Part shown: positions 15,957 through 26,700 of the stretch, in pieces
How the letters are laid out: every line of letters starts with the position of its first letter
Numbering within the stretch: the stretch's first letter is position 1
Assembly (NCBI GenBank): GCA_030651815.1
Contig: JAUSBW010000065.1
Location: 1-45,236, forward strand
Reading direction: 5' to 3'
DNA length: 45,236 nt
Source: Methanoregula sp.
GTDB taxonomy: Archaea; Halobacteriota; Methanomicrobia; Methanomicrobiales; Methanospirillaceae
The notes under the pieces: model-generated
What the model was told of the DNA's origin: nothing
Database searches by the model: none
What the model saw: the letters and a program-made list of their open reading frames with translations, nothing else
Translations under genes and position numbers: made by a program

Positions 15957-16466
15957 ATGAAAATTGGAAAAGTTGAAGTGAAGGTCTCAATCATCGCAAT
16001 TGCGGTGTTTGTGTTCTTCACTATTCTGTTACTTATAGCCTCTGTATACAGCCCTGATGTGCGATCACAGCTCATCTGGCTGATACCGGGCCTGTTTATG
16101 CTCCTTGTCATCCCCATTGCGCTCAATTACATGAGCCGCAGCGAGTACGCGGATCTTGAACCATTGTACGAGGCTCAGTCAAAAACGGTGCGGATCAAGA
16201 TGATCAATGCGGGCATGGTGGGAAAAGCGGTACGGATTGAAGGTGTAGTGGAACAGGTTCATTTCCAGTTCCTGAACCGTCCGCAATATACCGTTGCCGA
16301 CCGTTCCGGCGCGATCTCTGTCAAGATGTTCACCACTCCCAATGAGGATGTGAAGGTGAACGATGTCGTTGAGGTGCTCGGGCAGGTAATCCAAAGGTAT
16401 ATTGTAACCGGGGATCCGGTCGTCAACTGCATATCTATCCGGAAAATAATAAAACGCCAGGAATGA
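15957..16466 (+). CDS. membrane-anchored OB-fold protein
   Basis: This 169-residue protein has two N-terminal membrane helices (IIAIAVFVFFTILLLIASVY and LIWLIPGLFMLLVIPIALNY). A C-terminal domain follows (about residues 75-165) with the pattern of an OB-fold nucleic-acid-binding domain: VRIEGVVEQVHFQFLNRPQY, DRSGAISVKMFTT and VNDVVEVLGQVIQRY. It starts 23 bases after fdhC and may be in the same transcript. It could be a NfeD-like or tRNA-type OB domain; the role is unknown. Confidence 0.6.
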   Translation: MKIGKVEVKVSIIAIAVFVFFTILLLIASVYSPDVRSQLIWLIPGLFMLLVIPIALNYMSRSEYADLEPLYEAQSKTVRIKMINAGMVGKAVRIEGVVEQVHFQFLNRPQYTVADRSGAISVKMFTTPNEDVKVNDVVEVLGQVIQRYIVTGDPVVNCISIRKIIKRQE

Positions 16467-16553
16467 GGATCCGTACATCCCCTCCTCATCGGGATTCAAC
16501 CCTCTTTCACCATGAGAAAAACGGGTTTTTAAGAACTTTTGGGATCACATACT

Positions 16554-17390
16554 ATGACCATTGCAGATAACCCCCCACAGCTCGATCGCATAAATGAACG
16601 ATATCTGGAGATTGCCATACCTGTTGCATCCTTTGGCGCAACCCTTGCAGGCATCCTCTTATGGAAGATGGGATTTGAGATTAATTTCCAGTTTTTTGCT
16701 ATCGGTTGCGTTATTGGATCCTGTCTTTTAGCATACCTTGCCTGGATCCGGCCAAAGAAAGATATTGTGGGATTATCAACGCCGATCTATGCCATCATTT
16801 TCTTTGTTGTGCCAACAGAATATACGGTCGGAGTAACCCTTCAGCTGTTGTATGCGGTAAGCCTTACCATCTTACTCATCCGGCTGAAGTACCGGTTTGG
16901 AAAGCCCGGTGATGCAGCTTCCATGGGAAAGGAACTCGCAGATCCCATCAAAACCTATATCGAACAGACCAGCGGTTCATTCACCGGCATATGTCCTGAG
17001 ACAGCGCACGATGCAGCGGTTGTCTTTGTCCAGTTCACGCATGGAGAGTATAAGGAGGCAGTGCGGAGGGCAGGAACAGCTGCTATCGGGCAGATGGGGG
17101 ATGTGGAGCATGCGGCAACTGTTGTCAGGGCTTTCAATATCTTAAAAGAGCATTCCGCACTCATTGACAAGTCACTGCCCCGCCCGGTAACCTACGAGGT
17201 ATTCCGGCCGGAGGAGTCCGCCCTGCTCGCAAAACCCTATCTGCCTGCATACGATGATGATCATGAATTTTATGCAATGCTCGACAATGCCCTGCTCTTA
17301 CTCTTCAGTATTGCATGGAACAATTCCAAAGCGGATCGTCCGCACCTGCTGGCATGCCAGGCGTTCGTGCTGAAATTACTGGGAAAGTGA
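16554..17390 (+). CDS. hypothetical membrane protein with soluble C-terminal domain
   Basis: An upstream TTG at 16539 is in frame, but ATG 16554 is the better start and gives 278 residues. Three or four hydrophobic segments occupy residues 25-110 (VASFGATLAGILLW, FFAIGCVIGSCLLAYLAWI, TPIYAIIFFVVPTEYTVG). A cytoplasmic helical domain follows, in which EAVRRAGTAAIGQMGDVEHA and ALLLLFSIAWNNSKAD stand out. I do not recognise the family. It lies in the same direction as the OB-fold gene, 87 bases downstream. Confidence 0.6.
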   Translation: MTIADNPPQLDRINERYLEIAIPVASFGATLAGILLWKMGFEINFQFFAIGCVIGSCLLAYLAWIRPKKDIVGLSTPIYAIIFFVVPTEYTVGVTLQLLYAVSLTILLIRLKYRFGKPGDAASMGKELADPIKTYIEQTSGSFTGICPETAHDAAVVFVQFTHGEYKEAVRRAGTAAIGQMGDVEHAATVVRAFNILKEHSALIDKSLPRPVTYEVFRPEESALLAKPYLPAYDDDHEFYAMLDNALLLLFSIAWNNSKADRPHLLACQAFVLKLLGK

Positions 17391-17670
17391 GAATTTTCTC
17401 ACAGGAAAGTTTTTTTTAAAACCGACATCAGGTGTAATAACTCATATCGTATTTTGTATTGAGTGCCTGCCATGTCCGGTATTCCGAAGTTGACAGAGGT
17501 TTTACCTTTGCTTCAATATCACATTTTATTTTTTTAGAAGTACTCAATCATACTCACATTGAAAAAATAGAGTAAAGTTTCTGAATAGTCTACCTGTTTT
17601 TTATAATAATTGTAAAAGATGATGACACGCTTAGTGGGAACTTTGTCACTCACCCAGATTCAGGATGCTT

Positions 17671-17702
17671 CCGCCGCCCCCGAAGGGACGCCCCCGCGGC
17701 GG
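17671..17702 (+). repeat. GC-rich 32-bp dispersed repeat, copy 1
   Basis: The sequence is bounded by CCGCCGC and GCGGCGG, a 7-bp terminal inverted repeat, with CCCCCGAAGGGACGCCCCC between. The exact reverse complement occurs at 36027-36058. Both copies sit in decayed non-coding sequence. A few bases outside one end (AGGATG) also match, so the unit may be about 40 bp. Confidence 0.85.
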
Positions 17703-17821
17703 CTACTTAACCGGTTTCGGTGTAGGGTTTACCGGAATCCATTTTCGATAAGATTGATATCTTTGAACGCTTAGGTATCTTTGCTAGCAGTGAGATCTTA
17801 GCCGATTGTGTGACACGACCA

Positions 17822-18199
17822 ATTTATTGCGTTTGATGATTCGTTTAATCGTGGATTGTGAGGGAATTTCCTACGGCTTATGCCCCGGTTCTTCCATTCG
17901 AAATTGGATTGACTCAGATCCCACAAAAGAATATTTGGTGGAGTTCTCGGTTCTGTCCATCAATGATTTTCTGATTATACGACGGCTGTTTCAATTCGCC
18001 CATCGATTTTTTTGCGTATTATATGAGGTCTTTTTGGAAGATCTTTATACCATTCCTTATTGCCAGCCCGGTATCTCTTCAACCATTTCATGAACATGGG
18101 TTTGGATTTGCCAAGGCTTCGATAGATTTCTACTGATCTCTCTCCTTCAACATGTCGTTTTATGGCTTCGATTCGTTCTTCTTCGTAGATCTCTCTCAT
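17822..18199 (-). pseudogene. broken IS481-like transposase N-terminus
   Basis: The minus strand from 18199 reads MREIYEEERIEAIKRHVEGE, SVEIYRSLGKSKPMFMKWLK, the helix-turn-helix N-terminus of IS481/IS630-type transposases. After VV near 17975 the frame shifts, and the protein can be followed as IIRKSLMDRTENST and FVGSESIQFRMEEPGHKP. A TAG then interrupts it before EIPSQSTIKRIIKRNKL. Only about 120 of some 350 codons remain, and no DDE catalytic core is present. Confidence 0.75.
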
Positions 18200-18284
18200 C
18201 GTGCTCTACCGAAAGAGCATTGGAATGCGGTCTATATCCTTGAAGGTATACGATGTTATGACCCTTACTCAGCAAAAAGAAACG

Positions 18285-18333
18285 GTCTACGATGTGTTGA
18301 GCTTTCTTTGTCTACGATGTATTGAGCTCTTCC
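18285..18333. repeat. two tandem copies of a 25-bp repeat
   Basis: GTCTACGATGTGTTGAGCT (from 18285) is repeated as GTCTACGATGTATTGAGCT (from 18310), giving a 25-base period. It lies 57 bases upstream of the antiporter start and may be an operator or debris from the neighbouring insertion sequence. Confidence 0.7.
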
Positions 18334-18389
18334 AGGTATGCAAATAATATTTCGGTAACCGTAACGATAGTATATGCAGGAGCACTCCT

Positions 18390-20393
18390 GTGATCTTTGA
18401 ACTCTTCACCGACATCCTGATCGTTTTTGCCATTGCGCTTATAGTCGGGATGATCTTCAACCGAATCAAGGTGCCCCCCCTTGTCGCGTTCATCCTGACC
18501 GGGGTCATTGTCGGTCCGTACGGGTTGAGTATCATCAAGGGACAGGATCAGGTCACCAGTCTCGCGGAGATTGGCATAATCCTGCTGCTCTTTACCATTG
18601 GCCTGGAGTTCTCGTTCAAGGAGCTCTGGAAGATCCGGCTCATTGCAATCGTGGGCGGTGCACTCCAGGTCGGGTTGTCCTTTGCGTTTTTCTGCGGCCT
18701 TGCCTTCATGTGGGGTCTTCCGGCAAATGAAGCCATCCTGATGGGTTTCCTCTTCTCTCTTTCAAGTACCGCAATCGTGCTTAAAATCCTGCACCAGAGG
18801 GGAGAGATGGACTCCCCGCACGGCAGCATTGCTCTCGGGATCCTGATCTTCCAGGACTTAATGGCGATTCCCATGATCATGGCGATCCCGTTCTTGGCAA
18901 GTATTCCCCAGCTGCATTCCACACCCCTCTTCTCCGGTGATGCACTCCTCATGCTGGTAATCCGGGATCTGGTGATCATCTTTATTCTCATTGTGAGTGC
19001 CAAATGGATCATCCCCCGGGTCATGCACGAGATTGCCCGGACCCGCAACCAGGAACTCTTCCTGCTCGTTGTCATCCTGACCTGCTTTGGCGTTGCGTGG
19101 CTGGTCTCGTTTACCGGTATTTCGATTGCCATCGGCGCCCTGCTCGCGGGATTGATCATATCAGGATCGGAATACAGTCACCAGGCCGCGAGCATTGTCC
19201 TTCCCTTCCGGGATATTTTTACCAGTTTCTTCTTCATCTCTGTGGGCATGCTGGTGGATGTCCGCGTCCTGCTCGCAAATTTCTGGCTTGTCCTCTTCTT
19301 AATCATCTTAGCGATTGTGGCAAAAACCCTGATTGCAACCGCCGCACCCCTGGCACTCGGGTACCCGCTGCGGACTGCGGCGATGACCGGCCTCGCCCTT
19401 GCACAGGTGGGAGAATTCTCGTTTATCATCGCCCAGAGCGGATTTATGACCGGCATCCTGCCGTTTGAAACATACCAGATGTTCCTTGTTGTTGCCCTGA
19501 TCACCATGGCTGTTACGCCATTTGTGATTACTATTGGCCAGCCCGTTACCGGACGACTCTGTGAATTGCCGGCATTGTCCCGGATTGCGCAGGGAACGTG
19601 CGGTCTTGATGATGAGCGGTTACGCAGGAAGCATAAAGATCACCTGGTTGTCATCGGGTACGGCGTTACCGGCCGGAATCTCGCTTTTACTGCACGAAAG
19701 GCGGGGATTTTGTACAATATTATCGAGCTCAACCCGGACCTTGTCATCGATGCACGAAACGGGGGAGAAACGGTAGTTTTCGGCGATGCTACCGGAGAAG
19801 GAGTGCTTAACCATGCCGGCATTCCGGATGCCCGGATCGTGGTAGTGGCGATCAATGATCCGGTGGCGACCCGCAAGATTGTGAGCCTGTGTAGCAGCCT
19901 CAATCCTTCGCTCTCCATCATTGTGCGGACCCGGTATGTCAGTGAAGTTGAATCACTGTACTCCCTGGGGGCAGATGAGGTGATTGCAGAAGAGTTCGAG
20001 ACCTCTGTTGAGATTTTCACAGTAGTGATGAACAAATATTTTGTCCCGCGTGACCGGATTGAATCATTTATCACGGATGTCCGGGCGAATGGCTACCAGA
20101 TGCTGCGCAACCGGAGTGTGGGTCAGGGAACCCTGCCGGATCTTGTGCGGCATATCCCCAATATTACCTTAACCTCACTTACTGTTGAACCCAAATCCCC
20201 GCTTGCGGGTACCACGCTCGGGGAGATCAACCTGCGGAAAAGGTACAATCTTCTCGTGCTCGCTATCCGGCGGGGCGAAGAGGTGCTGACGGATCTTGGT
20301 GGCGAGACCCGTATTGAAGAAGGGGATGTTGCGATCATCTACGCAACGCCGGAAGATATCGCAAAAGGTGCGGGGTTGTTTACCGGGAAGTGA
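18390..20393 (+). CDS. Kef-type cation/proton antiporter with RCK (TrkA-N, TrkA-C) domains
   Basis: The GTG start at 18390 is preceded by GGAG at a good distance; 667 residues. Residues 1-385 form about twelve membrane segments of the CPA2 family, with IPPLVAFILTGVIVGP-like and SSTAIVLKIL and FFFISVGMLVDV motifs. Residues 410-525 are a TrkA-N nucleotide-binding domain (HLVVIGYGVTGRNLAF, then acidic ELNPD). Residues 585-665 are a TrkA-C domain (SPLAGTTLGEINLRKRYN). It should exchange K+ or Na+ for H+, gated by a nucleotide or ligand on the RCK part. An IS relic and a tandem repeat sit directly upstream, so its promoter region may have been remodelled. Confidence 0.92.
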   Translation: MIFELFTDILIVFAIALIVGMIFNRIKVPPLVAFILTGVIVGPYGLSIIKGQDQVTSLAEIGIILLLFTIGLEFSFKELWKIRLIAIVGGALQVGLSFAFFCGLAFMWGLPANEAILMGFLFSLSSTAIVLKILHQRGEMDSPHGSIALGILIFQDLMAIPMIMAIPFLASIPQLHSTPLFSGDALLMLVIRDLVIIFILIVSAKWIIPRVMHEIARTRNQELFLLVVILTCFGVAWLVSFTGISIAIGALLAGLIISGSEYSHQAASIVLPFRDIFTSFFFISVGMLVDVRVLLANFWLVLFLIILAIVAKTLIATAAPLALGYPLRTAAMTGLALAQVGEFSFIIAQSGFMTGILPFETYQMFLVVALITMAVTPFVITIGQPVTGRLCELPALSRIAQGTCGLDDERLRRKHKDHLVVIGYGVTGRNLAFTARKAGILYNIIELNPDLVIDARNGGETVVFGDATGEGVLNHAGIPDARIVVVAINDPVATRKIVSLCSSLNPSLSIIVRTRYVSEVESLYSLGADEVIAEEFETSVEIFTVVMNKYFVPRDRIESFITDVRANGYQMLRNRSVGQGTLPDLVRHIPNITLTSLTVEPKSPLAGTTLGEINLRKRYNLLVLAIRRGEEVLTDLGGETRIEEGDVAIIYATPEDIAKGAGLFTGK

Positions 20394-20513
20394 CGGGAGG
20401 TATCATTCCGGGATCAGGACAACCCGGTAAGAGGGTATGCAGGCTGATATATCACCGGGATGGATTAACCCTGAATCCGACCGGTTCCCGATATATAAAA
20501 ACATGGATTTTCT

Positions 20514-20705
20514 ATGGATTTGGATAATGTGCTCTTTACCGGATTAACGGTCCTGGGCCTTTTCATAATAGCCGACAGTATCTGGTTTACCCTGATGCCT
20601 CCCTATGGAGATGAAATACAGGGATATGGTTTGATTACCATCGGTTTTTTTGCCCTCTTAATGGTTTACATCCTTGCACTATACAATAAGAAACCAACAC
20701 ACTGA
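20514..20705 (+). CDS. 63-residue two-helix membrane protein
   Basis: The frame encodes two hydrophobic helices (NVLFTGLTVLGLFIIADSIWF and GLITIGFFALLMVYILALY), joined by a short loop with PPYGDEIQGY. A run of AT-rich sequence (ATATATAAAAA) about 15-25 bases upstream could be a TATA box for a nearly leaderless mRNA. Its family is unknown. Confidence 0.5.
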   Translation: MDLDNVLFTGLTVLGLFIIADSIWFTLMPPYGDEIQGYGLITIGFFALLMVYILALYNKKPTH

Positions 20706-20767
20706 TGCACTAAAAAAAACAGCATCAGAACCCGGTGGCGAGCCCGTCAGAAATCTTCTGCTTCTTC

Positions 20768-20998
20768 TCACGGTTTTAGTTCTGTATTGTAATGCCCGGA
20801 CCTGTGGATGCGGGTGCTGACGGGAAAGGGGATGCCGATCGTGGAGATGATCGCTTCGCCCCGGTCCAGCATCCGGATCCCGATCTCCATCTTCGATAAA
20901 TCCTGTTTTGCACTGCCTATGATGATGTCGCGGTCGCCCCGCTCCCGGAATCCCGAGCCTCCGGATGGGAAAAGGTCTGCCGGCTGCTGCACGCGCAA
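20768..20998 (-). pseudogene. possible C-terminal relic of a HerA/DUF87-like ATPase
   Basis: The minus-strand frame contains GDRDIIIGSAKQDLSKMEIG, then IRMLDRGEAIISTIGIPFPV and STRIHR. The L-x-x-GEAIIS-x-PFPV-x-RI pattern is like the end of HerA/DUF87 ATPases, where gene products finish with a GEA-I-x-G segment. There is no Walker A and no good start; it is about 75 codons. It is either a gene relic or an accidental frame. Nothing else is evident in the 353-base gap 20706-21058. Confidence 0.3.
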
Positions 20999-21058
20999 AC
21001 CTGTCGTACAATTGAAAGCAATAGGCTATAGTGTCCGAAAAGAAATGCATGGGTAATC

Positions 21059-23683
21059 ATGGTGGTACTCCGTGTTCTTTATGTGGATGACGAACCCGAT
21101 CTGCTCGAGCTCGGTAAGATATTCCTCGAAAAAGGGGGGCAGTTCCTGGTTGATACCATTACCTCTGCTCCGGAAGCACTTGCCCTGCTGAATTCTACAA
21201 AATACGATGCCATCATCTCTGACTACCTGATGCCGGATATGAACGGTATCGAATTTTTAAGGAAGGTCCGGACTTCGGGAAACCATATCCCGTTCATCCT
21301 TTTCACCGGGCGGGGGCGGGAAGAGGTTGTCATACAGGCATTAAATGAGGGGGCTGACTTCTATCTCCAGAAAGGCGGGAATCCGACGCCCCAGTTCACT
21401 GAGCTTTCCCATAAGATCCGCCAGGCCGTCCAGAAGAGACTGGCCGATGGGCTGCTGCTGGAGAGCCAGGTGCAGCTCCGGACCGTTGTTGATTTTATCC
21501 AGGTTGGCATTGTCACGATTGATGCAAAAACGCACAGTATCCTGAACGCTAACCAAAAAGCAATCGACATGATCGGGGCGGACGCCGATGAGATTGCAGG
21601 CCAGGTCTGTCATAAATTCATCTGTCCTGCTGATGTGGGTAAATGTCCGGTAACGGATCTCGGACAGCGGGTTGATCTCTCCGAGAGAGTTCTTCTTACC
21701 CGAAAGGGGAACAGGATACCCATCCTCAAAAGTGTTATGTCCACAATAATGGATGGAAAGGAAGTACTGATAGAATCTTTTTTTGATATTTCCGAGCGCA
21801 AGCGGTCGGAGATGACATTCCAGACATTGATCCGGAGTATGGTTGGTAAAACCGGGTTTGAATCCCTTAATGATATAACAACGAATGTCTGTAAATGGCT
21901 GGGGACCGACATAGCGGTGATCATGGAGCTTACAATGGATATGAAGCACGTGCGTATCCTTTCCATGCAGCCCGGCAGCGGAATAATTCCTGAGGGTATC
22001 CATCCCCTCGAGGGCACACCCTGTGGTTTTGTTGTCGAGAGGGGATTTTACCTCTGTCCGGATAATGTCCAGCAACTTTTTCCCGATTTTAAGATGCCGT
22101 TTAATTTTGCGGTACGAAGCTATGTTGGTATAGCGCTGCGGAATTCCGCCGGCAACGTGATTGGAGCGATCTGCTCATTATCACATGACCCGCTGACCGC
22201 CCCGCCCCAGCTGCAGGAGATTTTTGAAATTATCGGTGTAAAAGCGGCAGCCGAGATAGAGCGTAAACAGACCGAGGAGGTGCTCAGACAGAGTGAGGAG
22301 AGGTTCCGCGTGCTGCTCCAGAATGTCCCGGGGGTAGCGGTCCAGGGTTACCGTATGGATGGTACAACATTCTTCTGGGATGAGGGGTCAGAGAACACGT
22401 ACGGATATACTGCAAAGGAGGCTGTTGGTAAGAACCTCGTCGACCTGATCATCCCACCGGAAATGCGGGTGGATGTCAAAGGAGCGATTGCATATATGGC
22501 ACAGAGCGGCCAACCGATTCCGGCATCAGAACTGTCCCTTTTGAAAAAGGACGGGTCCCGTGTTGCGGTGTTTTCCAGCCATGTAATCCTTACGAGGCCG
22601 CATGGCGACATGGAGTTGTATTGCCTGGATATGGATCTTACCGAGCGCAAACGGACAGAAGAGACGATACAAAAGAGCGGGCGGGAATGGCAGACGACTT
22701 TTGATACAATTACGGATGTTGTTTACCTCAGTGATGACAAGGGGCGGATTGTCCGGCATAACCGGGCCTTCGAGACGTTTACCGGAAAATCGGCCGGGGA
22801 GATTGACGGCAGGTATTGCTATGAGGTATTGCACGGGATTACCGTTCCCATAACGGGGTGTCCGAACGTAAAATCCAACGTAAGCCGGAAGCGCGAGAGT
22901 ATCGAGCTGAATATCAATCAACGGTGGTTCGTGGCCACCGTTGATCCAATTTTTGATACAACCGGGGAGATCTCGGGTGCGGTCCACCTTATCATTGATA
23001 TCACGGAACGCAAGAGAGCAGAAGAGGCGTTCCGGCAGGCAAACGTAAAGCTCAACCTTCTCTCCGGCATCACGCGGCACGATATTAAAAACCAGCTTCT
23101 GATACTGGATGGTTTTCTGGATATACTCCGCATGAATATCCCAGATTCCTCGCTCGATAAACATTTCAGCCGGATCACAAAGGCGAGTTCCAGTATTTCC
23201 GCAATGATCGAGTTCACCGGTGAATACGAGAAGATCGGGGTTATAGCCCCGGTATGGCAGGACTGCCGCACCCTTGTAAATACTGCGGCAGGTAAAGCTG
23301 CGCTCGGAACGGTCAGGCTGAAAAACGACTTCCCTGCCGGCATAGAGATATTCGCTGACCCGTTGATCGTGAAGGTTTTTTACAACCTCATGGATAACGC
23401 TGCCCGGTATGGCGCGAAGATCACGACCATCCGGTTCTCCGCAGAGGAATGTTACGGGAACCGGATCATTGTCTGTGAGGACGATGGCAACGGCATCCCT
23501 GCTGACGAGAAGGAACGGATCTTCGAGCGGGGTTTTGGTAAGAATACCGGCATGGGTCTCTTCCTTACCGGCGAGATCCTTTCGATCACGGGCATCACTA
23601 TTCAAGAGACCGGAGAGCCGGGCAGGGGTGCCCGGTTCGAGATCCGAGTGCCGGAAGGAATGTACCGGGTTACCAGGGCATAA
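21059..23683 (+). CDS. hybrid response regulator / PAS-GAF sensor histidine kinase
   Basis: This 874-residue cytoplasmic signalling protein has no membrane segment. Residues 5-120 form a receiver domain (LYVDDEPDLLEL; phosphorylatable Asp in IISDYLMPDMNG; final K-type motif FYLQKGG). A PAS domain follows (about 140-255), then a GAF-like domain with Cys-rich GTPCGFVVERGFYLCPDNVQ (about 265-405). Two more PAS domains (about 415-540 and 550-660) each end in DITERKR- or DLTERKR-type sequence. A His-box TRHDIKNQLLILDGFLD (His near 674) and an HATPase domain (FYNLMDNAARYG, EDDGNGIP, GMGLFLTGEIL) complete it. The N-terminal receiver means it probably receives phosphate from another kinase. The RHDIKNQL box is typical of methanogen kinases. 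Confidence 0.92.
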   Translation: MVVLRVLYVDDEPDLLELGKIFLEKGGQFLVDTITSAPEALALLNSTKYDAIISDYLMPDMNGIEFLRKVRTSGNHIPFILFTGRGREEVVIQALNEGADFYLQKGGNPTPQFTELSHKIRQAVQKRLADGLLLESQVQLRTVVDFIQVGIVTIDAKTHSILNANQKAIDMIGADADEIAGQVCHKFICPADVGKCPVTDLGQRVDLSERVLLTRKGNRIPILKSVMSTIMDGKEVLIESFFDISERKRSEMTFQTLIRSMVGKTGFESLNDITTNVCKWLGTDIAVIMELTMDMKHVRILSMQPGSGIIPEGIHPLEGTPCGFVVERGFYLCPDNVQQLFPDFKMPFNFAVRSYVGIALRNSAGNVIGAICSLSHDPLTAPPQLQEIFEIIGVKAAAEIERKQTEEVLRQSEERFRVLLQNVPGVAVQGYRMDGTTFFWDEGSENTYGYTAKEAVGKNLVDLIIPPEMRVDVKGAIAYMAQSGQPIPASELSLLKKDGSRVAVFSSHVILTRPHGDMELYCLDMDLTERKRTEETIQKSGREWQTTFDTITDVVYLSDDKGRIVRHNRAFETFTGKSAGEIDGRYCYEVLHGITVPITGCPNVKSNVSRKRESIELNINQRWFVATVDPIFDTTGEISGAVHLIIDITERKRAEEAFRQANVKLNLLSGITRHDIKNQLLILDGFLDILRMNIPDSSLDKHFSRITKASSSISAMIEFTGEYEKIGVIAPVWQDCRTLVNTAAGKAALGTVRLKNDFPAGIEIFADPLIVKVFYNLMDNAARYGAKITTIRFSAEECYGNRIIVCEDDGNGIPADEKERIFERGFGKNTGMGLFLTGEILSITGITIQETGEPGRGARFEIRVPEGMYRVTRA

Positions 23684-23742
23684 TCCTGTTGTGCTTGTCT
23701 TCCCGGGGTTAACGGTCATAAAAATGAATTAACCATCAAAAA

Positions 23743-26700
23743 TTAAAAAGACTTAAACTTACATCCCGGGCCTTTTAACCGGCTTCTCCCACCCGCTCTT
23801 TTTTCAATAATAATCCGGGTGGCGATTTTTTCTTTAATTGCAGCAACATGTGAGATTACACCAATCAGTTTGCCTTCCTGTTGCAACCCGGACAGCGTGA
23901 CGAGTGCCAAATCCAGTGCTTCATCATCGAGTGTACCAAATCCTTCATCAAGGAAAAATGAATCAATGCGGACTTTATGGCTTGCCATGCCTGACAGACC
24001 AAGAGCCAGGGATAAACTGATTATGAAACTTTCACCTCCTGAAAGATTCTTTGTGGATCGAATTTCGCCAGCCTGGTAGTTATCTATTACATTCAGATCC
24101 AATGAAACTGTAGAATTTTTAACAAGTAAATATCGGTCGCTCATTTTTTGCAGATGATGATTTGCATGAGAAATTAAAATCTCAAAAGTTAAGCCCTGTG
24201 CAAAGTTCCGGAACTTTTTCCCGTCAGCAGAACCGATCAAGGTATGTAAACGATCCCAACGATCAAATTCTTTTTTACGGGTATTTAATTTCACAAGTTT
24301 ATCTTGTTGTAGTTGCCTGGTTTCAGCATTTTTCCGAAGCACTTCCCCGATTGCACCAAGTCGATCTTTTATTTCATCATTCCGGACACTTATAATTTTT
24401 AACTCTTCTGATAATTGTTCAGGAGAACGATCGGTGAGATTTTTTTCAAGTTCAGTGGATTGTGTTTTATTTTTATCTTTGATCCGGGTTGAAATCTGGA
24501 CTTCCTTATTATGCAATCCCTCCTCCAATGCCAGTAGTTCTTCAAATGTGCCTGTGGGTAAACGAGCTTTTAAAAATTTATTTTCATCGGTAAAACCAAT
24601 TATTTCCAGGGACTCTTTAAAAGAAATCTCAAGATTATGAAGTATTTCTCCACCGGTATCTATCACTTGTTTAAGTTTGGCAAGCTGGCTCCCGACTGAC
24701 GTTACATTAAGGTTTATCGCATGTTTTTCGTTTAAAATACGGGAATAGTTTTCCTGAGTATCGTTTATCATTTTTTTAATTTTTATTTCCTCAGCGTCCG
24801 GATTTTTATTGTCATACATTGAAGTTCTCTGATCAACAATTCCCTTCAATGCACTTTCTCTTTCTGAAAGTAGTGCATTTTTATCATCTGACTGGTTTTT
24901 AAAATCGGCCAGGCTTTGAGTATAGGCATTAATTTCAGATGAGATTTTAACCTTTTCAGTTTCCAGAGTTTGTTTTTTCTTAATTTGTTCCTGGTATTCA
25001 TTTGACCGGTTTGTTAAATTTTTAATTATCGTGGGTAATTTCTTTAGCTCGAATTGCCGGTATCCATAATTTTCCAGAAGATTTGTAAGAATATCTATAG
25101 ATTCAAAAATATCGGCACTTATACCTTCATGTTCCTCGTGTAATCTTTGTTTTTCAGCATCCAGAGATTTATATTCAGAATCTGCCCCTTGTTTGGCCAA
25201 TTCAATTTTGGCAAGATCTTCTTTGCATTTATTTACCTCTCGTTCTGATTTCTGAAGTTCCTTTTCTTTTTTGCCGGCATTAAAAATCAGTTCATGGCAG
25301 GAAGTAACATCTTTTTCACAGGATTTCAATAATTTTATGACTTCATTATTTTTAATTGCGATTTTCACATCAAGCCCGAATTCCTGACAGCCGATAGTCC
25401 AGGCTTCATTGCACTCAAGGAGTTTTTCTTTTAATTTATCCTGTTCTCGTAAAGTTTGCGAGAGTTCGGAGTCGGTAAGGGCAATCTCAATTGATAATTG
25501 AGCTATCTGTTCATGAAGTGCCTTTAAGGCCTTTTTCTCACGTTTTGATTCAGAACTTATTTTATCAGGAACAGGTATGTTTCCTTTGGCAAATGGATGG
25601 TTAAAAGATCCACAGAGAGGACAGGGTTTTTTATCTTCCAGTAATTTTCTTTCATTTTCCAAATCCCTGATGCGGGCAACCAAAGCTTCTTTTTCTTCCA
25701 GATGTTCTACTTCTTTTTCCTTTATCCGGGCCTCTTTCTGAATTATTTTGAGATTTTTAGAATTTTTAAGAGAGTTACTTTTTATTTTTTTATGTGATTC
25801 GGCAAGGATCTTTAATTCTTTGAGTATCTCTTCAGAAGTTTCTATCGTTTCTTTCAACTGTTTGATCCGATCGAGATTATCCCGTAATGAGGATTCTTTT
25901 TCACGCCAGAATGACAGATCCTGGCCATTCAGTATAACAGAAAGATTTCCCTGTAATGTGTCAAAATTCTGGCTTTCAAGGGTTAGTTCCTGTTTTTTTT
26001 GTTCCAGGGCGATTGTCAGCATTGAAACCTCATGCTCAGCAGTTTCATGATTCTTCAGGACTCTTTTTTGATCTGCTGCTATTTTGTGCAATTTACTATC
26101 TAAAGAGCGATATACCTTAAATTGCTGATCGGATGCAATAATTATCTCATTTAAATCGCTGTCTTTTTGATTTTCAGACAGAAAAATGTCAGTTTGTTCA
26201 AGATTGAGTATTGTCTCGTTAAGATTTTGGGTACTATCTTTGATAATTTTCTGATAGTTGTCATAATTTTTTACAATTTTTGCATGCTCTTCTTTGATAC
26301 CTCCGATGAAAGTTTTCGCTTCCTGGATCTTTACATCCAGATTCCGGACATGAGTAATTATCAGGCTTTCTTTCTCCCACTTGCTCCGGATATCCTTTAG
26401 TTGTTCAGAGGCTTGTATTTCATCCTTTACCGCTTTTTCATATTGTTCCTTAAAGATCAATTGTTGAGTGGTACAATGTTGAATTTCTTCCAGAGTTTTC
26501 TTTAGCTGGTCCCTTTTTGTTTCGAGTATAGTGAATGCTGGTTCAATTGTTCTGGCTTTTTTTGCTAATCCCAGTTTTTGCAGGTCACCCTGTCTTTTGA
26601 TTTTGTCCCGCTCAAATTGTTCTTTTTCTTCATTGAGTGCAATGATATCTTTTTGAATTGCCTCCAGCAGCTTATGCCATTCGATCGATTCCTGGACGAA

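Noticed and set aside
17461-17560. Short ATG frame (21 codons) after 17471
   Set aside because: It is too short, has no ribosome binding site, and lies in decayed AT-rich DNA.
22526-23719. 397-codon minus-strand frame over the sensor kinase
   Set aside because: It is antisense to PAS, His-box and HATPase motifs, with no start signal or family features.
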